Shown one piece after another: positions 56,003 through 64,000 of a DNA stretch of 64,000 nt. Origin of the DNA: Chaenocephalus aceratus (taxonomy: Eukaryota > Chordata > Actinopteri > Perciformes > Channichthyidae); contig CM043797.1 in the NCBI GenBank assembly GCA_023974075.1, positions 34,195,639-34,259,638 on the forward strand. Direction: 5' to 3'. Positions within the stretch are counted from its first letter, which is position 1. Each line of letters begins with the position of its first letter. The notes below the pieces were generated by a model, which was not told where the DNA came from, searched no databases, and was given only the letters and a program-made list of their open reading frames with translations. The position numbers were made by a program, and so were the translations under genes.

Positions 56003-59000
56003 TATCTCATATTGGCTACAGCTTGATCAAGGGATATTTTAAACTGTCAGTTGAGAGAAAGAACATATAGAAACAGATGCAATTTAAAACTGCCTTAGCG
56101 CTTCTGTATGCGTTTCATACTGACGCTCTGATAAGGCACTTCGTGTCTGTGCACAAGATAATCCTGAGGGAGAACATCAGCCGGCTGCAGCTGTCGCCAC
56201 TGATCTCTTCTGTCACTTATTTAAAACCTTTAACAATTTCCTGCGGCTGTTACTTTTACTGTGTGGATCTGATTTCCTAGGCTTAATAGGGAAGTCAAAA
56301 TACGGTTTACTAATAAAATATGTGGATCATCAATATAAAAAAAGGGGGTATAAATTCAAATTTGTTCAAGGGTATTTTGCATTTTAGTCGCCCATTTCAC
56401 GTAAATGTTTTTTTTAAACTTTATTTAAAACCCTCCTGTTGTCTTCGGGTAAAATCTGACCGATTTACTACTTTCATCAATCATAACTTTTTTGTTTTAC
56501 ATTCGATTGCATTAAGGCTTTATGATATCCTTCACAGTAGACATTTGAACATATCAAATTGCTGATCATCACTTTCATTGAATTTTGGATGATTTAGTCA
56601 ACTTTGTGACACCCATGGTGTTCTCGGTCAAAAATGACCGCCATAAAGAAAAGGAATTAGTAACCATAAAACACACACACACACACAAACACTCACTCTA
56701 GATGTGTCGTGTCCCCCCCCCCATGTCACACACACAAAATTTGACACATTTCCCGCTCTTATGTGCCCATCCCCCCACATGGATCACACGCAATACATGC
56801 TCAGTGTCTATTCTTTATATATTCACTGCAGTTTTTCATGTATACCAGTAGTCTGAAACAATATTTACAGTTTGAAAGGGTGTTAAATGACATTTGGTGA
56901 TGATTAATGTTTTTGTGTTAATGTATTAGCAGTTAAAATTGTACCACGAACACCAAAGTCAGGGGGGGGGGGAAACAAAGACAATAGGAGGGTAAGATAA
57001 TTTTCTAAAAACATCCCAAAAAAAATTAAATAAATTACAAATTTGTAAAACTGTCAGGGATTTTTTTTTTTTTTACATTTAAATGAGTTTTGAAATAGTA
57101 CCATATCATTGAAACATCTATAAATACGGGAGAAATGTGAGAAAACAAGATTTGTGAATGAAACATTTTGCCAATATAATCAGATTTCCCAATTCTTTTT
57201 TCTCTGTTTGGTTATTATAAGTTGGCCAATACTTGAAAAAAGGTTTTAATTATGCTTTAAGAAAAGAAGGGATGTTCTAGTGTTTCAATATCTGCATGAC
57301 AAAAGGCACATGTTTTTAAAACTCAATTAAATCCTTGGTGATTATTAATTAAAAAAAAATTGACTTATTTGACTTTTGGAGAGGTTTTGGTTCTAATCTT
57401 TATTGAATAGTTATTTGTATATTTCCCCTTTAGTGGCGGGGTTTCCACATTTTTTAAGTCAGCGTTTTTAAATTGTAAAAAAAAATGAATGCTACTTTAT
57501 TATTTTAAATGTTGGGGCTCATGTCAAACTGTGTATTCTATGCATGTCACTCATAATAACTACGTATTTTCTCTCACCATGTGTTTTCAGCTTGTCGGTC
57601 ATCTTGTTTATTTTGCGCTCCAATCTGGCATATCTGGCAAACTCATCCATCATGCTTATTGAGAGCTGCTCCTTCTTCATCTCCTGCACCTCAGACCTCA
57701 TCTCACTCTCCTGCTCGGCATCTTTTTGCACCAGTCTCGAGAACTTTAAAGAAAGACAAGACTTTAAATGTAATGTGTATATGTGTAGGGACTCAATACC
57801 ACAGTTAAAGGTGGGGTAGGTAATTTTGGAGAAACCAGCTCGAGTGCGCTAGAATTTGAAAATACAAAGCCGGAAAAAAATCTGCCACTTCCTTAGAGAG
57901 CCCCCAACACACACGAACGCGCACATGACCAATGAGGGCATGAGATAAGTTTGTGCATAGATGGAAGGCTGACAGGCAGGTAGGCCATCCAGTGATTTTA
58001 GCCGGGCCAGCTAAATTAGTCGTGCTTTTAACAGTACCACGGCTTCCACAGATGGATTTTTTTATGGATTTTTTGTCAAAGCACTTAAGATATTCATTGC
58101 TATCGGGATGTTTAGAGCATTCCATGGAATATAACAAAAAGTGTATATCGAGCCGGTTTCTCAAACTTACCTACCCCACCTTTAATCCCTGCTTGCATAA
58201 GCAACAAAGTAGATTTACTCAAGAACTGTACTTAAGTAGAATGTTGAGGTACTTTTCAGGCTACTTTGTACTTCTACTCCACTACACTGCAGAGGTAAAT
58301 ATTGTACTTTGACTGCACTACATTTCTGTAGTAGTACCTTTAGTTACTTTGCCGATATGAATTAATGATACAAAAAATATGATCAACACTTAAATAAAAC
58401 TTTAAAACCTGGAGTAAAATGCTCAAGCTACCCTGCAGCAGACAAATTAATTAAAACTAGCTGCACCTTTACCAGCTTGATAACACATTAATGTATCAAC
58501 ATTTATAATCAAAACATATAATGTATATGATTCGGAAATCTGCATAATGAGTTCTTATTGTTTTTGAACTTTATCTACATTTTTCATGCTAATACATTTG
58601 TACTTTTACTTAAGCACAATTTTGCATGACGAACTTTTACTTGTGCTTTGAAACTGTAGTATTGCTACTTTTACTAAAGTAAATAACCATAATACTTATT
58701 CCACCTCTGCCTGCTTGACATTAAAAGACTGTATCACTGACCCAGTGCTTTTTTGTAAGCGATCTCTTTAGCAGTTACACATTGCCTAGCGTTACAATAG
58801 GCTATTTACATTTGAACAATGATGCAGAACAAAATGTTCCCCCCTATAGGCACTAAATAGCGGGATCTCAGAGAAGACCCCACCCTCTAACTGTAGCACA
58901 GCATTTACGTTTTTTTTTTCAAAGCTAGCTATACATCAAGCCTCCAGGAAGTGAGCCAGCCATTGAAGCAGATTTGTATGAATCGTCTTAGTGGTCAAAT

Positions 59001-59560
59001 GGTGGTACTACAGCACCCGTTACGTATTCGTCCGGAAAACTATTTTCCCCCACTGACATACATTGGGAAAGAGACGTCTGTATATCAGCGTATACGTTTT
59101 GAGGGGCTAAATGAACTCCGCAACACTAACAATTGTATAAACCTTATTTAAATCATTCGAGTCGTACATTTGTCAAATGCGCTAAAAGCAGAATCGAGAG
59201 TTATGTTCTCCCTCCATTCATTTGACTAAACAATGAGCGGGAGATCTCCAGTGCGCATGCTCTGTGGGCAAAAGTACCCGGATGATCAGCCATATTTTGG
59301 GCTTCATGCGCCACTGAGCGACTTTCATAAGAATTAATGGTAGCGTAGAGTAGGCTAAGCTAGTCAACAACAGTCTGCAAATTTAACTCACATCATACAT
59401 AACCTAGACATATTAAGTAACTTCACAGCACGCACGCCATATTTTTTAACACAAAGACCCGTATACTTACGAAAGAGGATATGGACGGAAGGAGTGTTTT
59501 CATGAGGTTGACCAGAAAAACCGAGCCCAGCACAAGGAACCACGCATAGCTGGCCGCCAT
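53387..59560 (-). CDS. get1: Guided entry of tail-anchored proteins factor 1 (GET1/WRB)
   Basis: Five exons, in gene order 59560-59471, 57743-57578, 55580-55513, 55020-54906 and 53460-53387 (TGA), give 170 residues, close to the human protein of about 174. GET1 pairs with CAMLG in the ER membrane. Together they receive tail-anchored proteins from the ATPase GET3 and insert them. Exon 1 encodes the first membrane helix (AWFLVLGSVFLVNLMKTLLP). Exon 2 is the cytosolic coiled coil that binds GET3, with DEFARYARLERKINKMTDKL nearly as in mammals. Exons 3-5 encode the second and third helices and the conserved VPSKWIAPVERLVAFPTGVAG loop. The start codon has a good context (AAACATGG). It is divergent from hmgn1 and convergent with lca5l. 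Intron 1 and intron 4 carry related T2-like MITEs. Confidence 0.95.
53613..54291. mobile_element. T2-like MITE in get1 intron 4, split by a LINE tail
   Basis: The left end TTAAAGGTGGGGTAGGAAA and right end TTACCTACCCTACTTAA are inverted; the right end has lost a few bases compared with the copy at 57805-58185. A 3' LINE tail sits inside at about 53939-54172. Confidence 0.78.
53939..54172 (+). mobile_element. LINE 3' tail inserted in a MITE
   Basis: Runs from GTCTGTCCGTCCTGGGAGAG through TTTCCTTGTACGATGTGAGG to an (ATTG)n tail after TATAAATAAACATTG. It interrupts sequence that is continuous in the MITE at 57805-58185. Confidence 0.75.
55951..55999. repeat. (TA)n microsatellite
   Basis: About 24 TA units in get1 intron 2. 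Confidence 0.95.
56430..56993. mobile_element. piggyBac-like MITE (candidate)
   Basis: The left end ACCCTCCTGTTGTCTTCGGGT and right end AAAGACAATAGGAGGGT are inverted. CCCT-type termini beside TTAA are typical of piggyBac; here the flanking TTAA has decayed (TTTAAA on the left, TAA on the right). The phrase CGGTCAAAAATGACCG near 56618-56633 is a short palindrome inside. Intron 2 of get1. Confidence 0.6.
57805..58185. mobile_element. T2/Kolobok-like MITE, complete, in get1 intron 1
   Basis: A perfect terminal inverted repeat, TTAAAGGTGGGGTAGGTAA and its exact complement, includes TTAA on both sides. It is 381 bp, non-coding, and the intact relative of 53613-54291. Confidence 0.88.
58205..58711. 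mobile_element. GGTGGAA-AAGTACT-family repeat, get1 intron 1
   Basis: Contains ACTTCTACTCCACTACA and ends CATAATACTTATTCCACCTCTG, the reverse complement of the family start. Typical of abundant teleost hAT-like MITEs; the left end is imprecise. Confidence 0.55.
58890..59340. other. Unassigned part of get1 intron 1
   Basis: Sequence around 58940-59320 (AAGTGAGCCAGCCATTGAAGC ... GCGCATGCTCTGTGGGC) reads like a dispersed repeat, but I find no inverted ends. Its 66-residue open frame resembles nothing I know. Confidence 0.35.
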
Positions 59561-60243
59561 GTTTGTTTCTCCTCCTTGTTGCAGCTACAGAGGAGTTATA
59601 TAACAGGCTAATTAGGTCATAATAATTAGCCCATACAGGGTTTTCTTGTTTTGTTTTTAGCCTAAACACTTCATAATCATTTGTGTTTATCATGAGAATT
59701 TCAGTATATTATTTTTGTTTGTTATCTTTAGGCTGCAGCTGTTATACACTTCATTGTATAAGGGTTTGTCAGTATGCATGTGAATACTTGGGTGAAGCAT
59801 GATCCTTTCAATCTTGTAGCTCATAACATGTTCATGTTTGTCGTGCATTTTTCGAAGTAGTAAACACACACACAGACAATCTGGGAACAGGCTGTGATTA
59901 AAAAGTGAGAGTTGGCTCGGGCAGAATGATTGGCACACGGTCCTGCCCACACAGGTAAGATGTTTTGGTTCAAATGTGTGTTTCCTCGACCTCAAAGCCA
60001 ATCACTGGAAGCAAGGGGCGGGTGGTTACCCTCCCTGCTAGGTTGGTAGGATAAGGGATAAAATATACAAAGAGGAGGATCCAATCCGGTTGGAGCTAGT
60101 TCTAGTACTGGCCGGACGCATATGTTAAGTTACAGACTGATCCGGAGGTGTAAGCAGCAGAGGTGTACCCACATTCATTTAGTTTCCGCCACTGTGAAAG
60201 GCTGTGTTTTTCTTCTGTCTCTGCCGCACCACTTAAAGCAACA
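59561..60243. promoter_or_regulatory. Shared divergent promoter region of get1 and hmgn1
   Basis: 683 bp separate the two start codons. A GGGGCGGG box (Sp1-type) lies near 60016. The 5' UTR of hmgn1 probably covers about 60100-60243. No strong TATA box was identified for either gene. Confidence 0.6.
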
Positions 60244-62633
60244 ATGGGAAGAAGGAGCACCACCAAAGTAAGTGAAAATGTGAAATAATGATAAATACAC
60301 TCGGACTTTTTTTTTTTTAAAGTAAATTTTTTTCAACGGTTTATTTACATTTCGCTTCGATATATGTGTGTTACCACGGCATACGCTTTATAAATGTTCG
60401 CTACAGTGTGACCATGTGGCTGCATGAGGTCCACCGTTGCTGTGCTCAAGTCTGTCGTGTCTCTGCTGTTGATACAGGGAAGTGGCGCCTTTTTACTTAG
60501 TGCAGTGAAGTGTAACACACTTTTCTCATCGAACACTGTTGCAAATATGCACGGCTTTCCTTAATACTGCTACTTTGTGGATGCTTTGTTAAAATGCACA
60601 GCTCATCCGACCGTGGTTTAATATTATTTAGTCCTACCGTGTGCTGGGATCAAACAAAGGGGTGTAACCACTGTCGATGAACAGGTTGCCTTTTCGGAGA
60701 CATTTATTGCGCAATTGCCTCGAGATACTTGAATCAGGGGATTCAGGATTGCATGCATTACTATTTATGTAGGTAATTGCACTGAGTAAATATCGAGTTG
60801 TTATTTGCAACACACGGTGACCTCTGCCTGCGCCTTACTGTAACACTGATCATCATCCTGTGGCCGGAGGCGTAAAAATCGTTTCTTTGGAGGTGTCATG
60901 GCAGCTGATATATGTTTGGAAAGGCGGCGACACATGTCCTAAAATCCTGTCGACGGTTTTTTTTTTACCGATTTGCCACAATAGAGGGGCATAAAGAGGA
61001 TCATCGTGATTGATGAGCGTTTTTAGGAGCGCATCGTGAGGTGGGGGTCCCCTCTTCTTCCCCTTCCCGCTTTTCTCGGTTAAAAAGTAGCCACAGCACC
61101 ATGCTTACTCAACAAAAAAACATGCCCGTCTCGTGAATGATAAACAACAGTGTTCGGCGGAGGGAAGAAACTAGAACTGGATGAACCTCTGTAACTCAGA
61201 AACTTCCCCACTTCTACGTTGCATAATTTCTTTGTGACTTGAGGGGAGGGAGAGTTGCCCATCCCCCTCTTTGCGCTACACACCCACTTCAGTCATGAAT
61301 GGCTCTTGATTCTTTTGCATTTTTTTTAATTGATTTCTCCCTCTTTCCTCCACAGAAATCCGCAGAAGCAGCCACAGAGGTTAGTATGCACGTGTTTACC
61401 CATTTATTGCACCATACTGTCCTCGACACCCCAACTTTAACTGAAATGAACATTTTGTTCTACTTTTGATCAAGACAAAGAAAATGTCTCTGTTGGTTCA
61501 GACTGACTTTAAACATAATTTAGTGCATCCCAGTTATACTACTGCCAGTAAAAAACAAATCTTCTATGGATGAAATATTGAATTAAACTAAAATGATGAT
61601 ATGATCCAATCCTGCTCTGCCCACTGCATTGATCAGCCACAAGGGGGCACTGTTAACATTCACCCCAAATCGTATTTCTTCTTTGGTCATTTTAATTTCC
61701 CTGTTTTTAAAAAATTATATTTTATAGTTTGGGCCATTTCACATTTTCCTTCAAATTGCACTATGCCTCACATTTGGCCATTTAGATTAAGTAAAATGCG
61801 CCTTTGCAGTCTTCAATATCTGAATTTGGTAATCAATAGAGTTCCCCGTTGAGTGCCTATTATCAACGTTTATTTAGCAAGTAATTGCAGTTCATTGTGA
61901 GTTTTATTGAAGCTTATTTGCATATAATTATATTTTGATTAGCTTAAAATGTGCATGTTTTAGTATATACTTTTTCACTCTCACAAAGAAAGGAAAAGGC
62001 GCTCATTACTCCCGTTAGGGCTCATAGCATTTTTCGAATGGGTTACATTTATTTGTGGCATTATGTGTATCAATTACTTACATCTTGTGTTTTGCCTTTT
62101 TATATTTTAGCAGCCACTGAGAAAGTCTCAACGGTTGTCGGTGAAGGATACACCAGAAGAGAAACCAGAGAAGCCTGAAAAGACAAAGGTAATTACAAGA
62201 CGCATCAAAAAGCGCTGTCTCCATTTCAAATGCACTGTTTCTCTATTCTCTATTGCATTCATTTCATGTTCCTTGATTGTTTTTTTGTCATGGTAGGCAC
62301 CTCCCAAGAACAAAAAGGCAGCCAAACCAGTAAAGGCCAAGCCAGAAGAGAAGAAGGAAGAAGAGGAGGAGGAGGAGGAGGAAGAGGCCACTCCTGCAGA
62401 AAACGGAGAGGCCAAAGCTGAGAAGGTATGACAGACTTGTGAAATTGGGGAATATAAGCAACATTCAAAGAGAAACTCGATATTAATACATGTTTTTCTT
62501 CTCCATCCTCCAGCCCGCTGCAGCAGAGGAAGCAGAAGACGCAGAGGAGGCGGAAGAAGCAGATGAGGCAGAGGAGAAGGACGACAAAGCTGAGGAAGCC
62601 GAGGAGGAGGAAGAAGACAAGGACGCCGAATAG
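60244..62633 (+). CDS. hmgn1: High mobility group nucleosome-binding protein 1 (HMGN1)
   Basis: Five exons, 60244-60267, 61356-61379, 62111-62188, 62297-62425 and 62514-62633 (TAG), give 124 residues. The very short first two exons (eight codons each) are typical of HMGN genes. HMGN proteins bind nucleosome core particles and loosen chromatin. The basic nucleosome-binding motif is RKSQRLSVKD near residues 20-29; mammals have RRSARLSA, so the key R-x-S-x-R-L-S pattern is kept with Gln in place of Ala. A Lys/Pro-rich region (PPKNKKAAKPVKAKP) follows. The last half is an acidic regulatory tail of Glu, Ala and Asp (EEAEDAEEAEEADEAEEKD). Start context is ACAATGG. Head-to-head with get1, as in human. 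A teleost co-orthologue suffix cannot be assigned from sequence alone. Confidence 0.92.
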
Positions 62634-63405
62634 CCGTGACACACCTAGACTAACTTGCCAGAGCCCCCCTGTACCTCGTTTCTTGTACAATGCAGAGACT
62701 ATTTTTATCTACTATTTTCATAAGACAGTAATGTTTTTAGGCACGTGATTGCAGAAATGCATTTTTAAAGAAACAACTACAAATTTCATTCAGTTTCTTC
62801 TCAGTCGTTTTATTTTTTTCGTTCCATTGTTTGTACTCTCTGGCTTCTTACTTTGCCTTTTTGTTAGGTTTGTAGTTTTCCTGCATGACAAGAATTCGTG
62901 CCTATATCAGGAATTTGATGTTCGGCTCCGGGGGAGTTTACCTGAGACATTCCCGAGGCGCTTTGAGGGATTTTTGTAACCTGTACTGTTTTTGGATTTA
63001 ATACAGCATCAAGTGTTGGTATGATTGAAGAGTTGTGCTAAATCAGTCTTGTTCATAATATTCACGTTCACTAGTACTGGATTTTTTATTTTTCCAAATG
63101 CTGTCAGAGAAGGTACATGTGAGGATGGTTGGACACATCCATGCTCTCCGCTGTGCTCAATTCAAGAAGCATTACAAAGCTAATCGTGCGTGTTTTAGGT
63201 AATCCTATTAGGATTACTGTATTCACACCTCAGTCAACAAGATATATTCGCCACCTCTCTGTGGATATATTCTTTGTGGTTTTTTTGGGATTTATCTACC
63301 AATGTACAGTTTCCTCATTTTTTAAAAAAATAAAAAAAAACAAAAATACATTTTCTTTGTTATGAATGGTATGAAATGCCAAATAAAGTGGGAATTCCTG
63401 TAAAC
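62634..63405 (+). other. hmgn1 3' UTR with poly(A) signal
   Basis: About 770 bases after the stop without a gene. AATAAA at 63382-63387 is the most likely end signal. Small open frames here are chance. Confidence 0.65.
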
Positions 63406-64000
63406 TGTTTCTAAACTATTTTGTGTGGGATTACATCATATGATTGGTGATTGTTACCTGTTGCAGATGTTCACCATGTCTAACCTGAAATTACTTTTTG
63501 AATTCACCACCAGGGAGAAGTATATCCATATATATGAGACCAATACTCTCAATGATAAGCTGACAGATTTGCTCAATAGTGAATATTTACATCTTATACA
63601 TTCATGTAGATTTCCTTTACTGTAAGTAAACTTAAGTTAAAGTGTGAAAGTTAAACTATTTAACCCATGTGAATACAGCATCATGCAACTCTGAATATAC
63701 TGCAGCTTCAATATCTAAACTGCACTCTAGTTGGAGCAACACTGCATTATTGTACTATGTTCAATGACAAATCTAAAATATTATATGGTTAAAGAGTCAT
63801 TCTGCATATTGAGTACATGTGCATTTATACTGTAAGTATATATAGCAGCTATGTACTTCTACTAAAGTAGCATTGTGCATTCAGGACTTTTCACTTGTAA
63901 TTGAGTATTTTCAGACCCTCTACTTATACTCAAGAAAAGGATGAGTACTTCGTGCACCTCTGATGTAAAGACTACAAACTAAAGTTTATGTATCAATCAA
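63406..64000. other. Intergenic DNA with a GGTGGAA-AAGTACT-family repeat
   Basis: The region 63840-63962 (CTACTAAAGTAGCATTG ... GATGAGTACTTCGTGCACCTCTGA) is the end of the repeat family seen at 46862 and 58205. Nothing else is recognised. Confidence 0.5.

Noticed and set aside
62128..62690. Minus-strand Ser/Phe/Leu-rich frames over hmgn1
   Set aside because: Antisense to the Glu/Lys-rich hmgn1 exons; low complexity only.

Overview
The window is genomic DNA from a ray-finned fish, almost certainly a teleost. Spliced vertebrate genes sit in long AT-rich introns, dense with teleost-type transposon fragments (T2/Kolobok-like, hAT, Harbinger and piggyBac-like DNA elements, tRNA-derived SINEs, LINE tails, a Ty3/gypsy element) and long (TG)n tracts. 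I cannot name the species.

Layout. 608-10748 (+): the last five coding exons of clmp, a CTX/CAR-family Ig adhesion receptor; the 5' exons lie upstream of the window. 10749-20291: clmp 3' region and intergenic DNA without a recognisable gene. 20292-28061 (-): a nearly complete Ty3/gypsy retrotransposon with gag, pol, both LTRs, a primer binding site, a polypurine tract and a 4-bp target duplication. 28066-46600: a transposon-rich gene desert. It contains a multi-layer nest of hAT-like elements (31338-36042) in which the same 8-bp target site appears three times, plus remnants of hAT (BED finger) and Harbinger transposases. 46631-52898 (+): lca5l (lebercilin-like, ciliary), nine coding exons, with an RFX X-box motif just upstream. 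53387-59560 (-): get1/wrb, the tail-anchored-protein insertase subunit, five exons. 60244-62633 (+): hmgn1, a nucleosome-binding protein, five exons. 63405-64000: intergenic DNA with a common teleost repeat.

The genes are not one pathway. lca5l and get1 are convergent, with poly(A) signals about 105 bp apart. get1 and hmgn1 are divergent, with start codons 683 bp apart. The order lca5l-get1-hmgn1 matches the human 21q22.2 block LCA5L-GET1-HMGN1, which supports the orthology calls. CLMP is on a different human chromosome, so its position here reflects another arrangement in fish.

Main points for a second look: a one-base frame break in a clmp Ig exon that is also flanked by inverted copies of one MITE; a young gypsy insertion with one in-frame stop in integrase, a 623-bp LTR length difference and a duplicated primer-site motif; the layered hAT nest; the lca5l X-box; and a tandemly duplicated lca5l exon. 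I found no evidence for a wholly new biological system. Exon boundaries were placed by hand from GT/AG sites and reading phase, with no transcript data.
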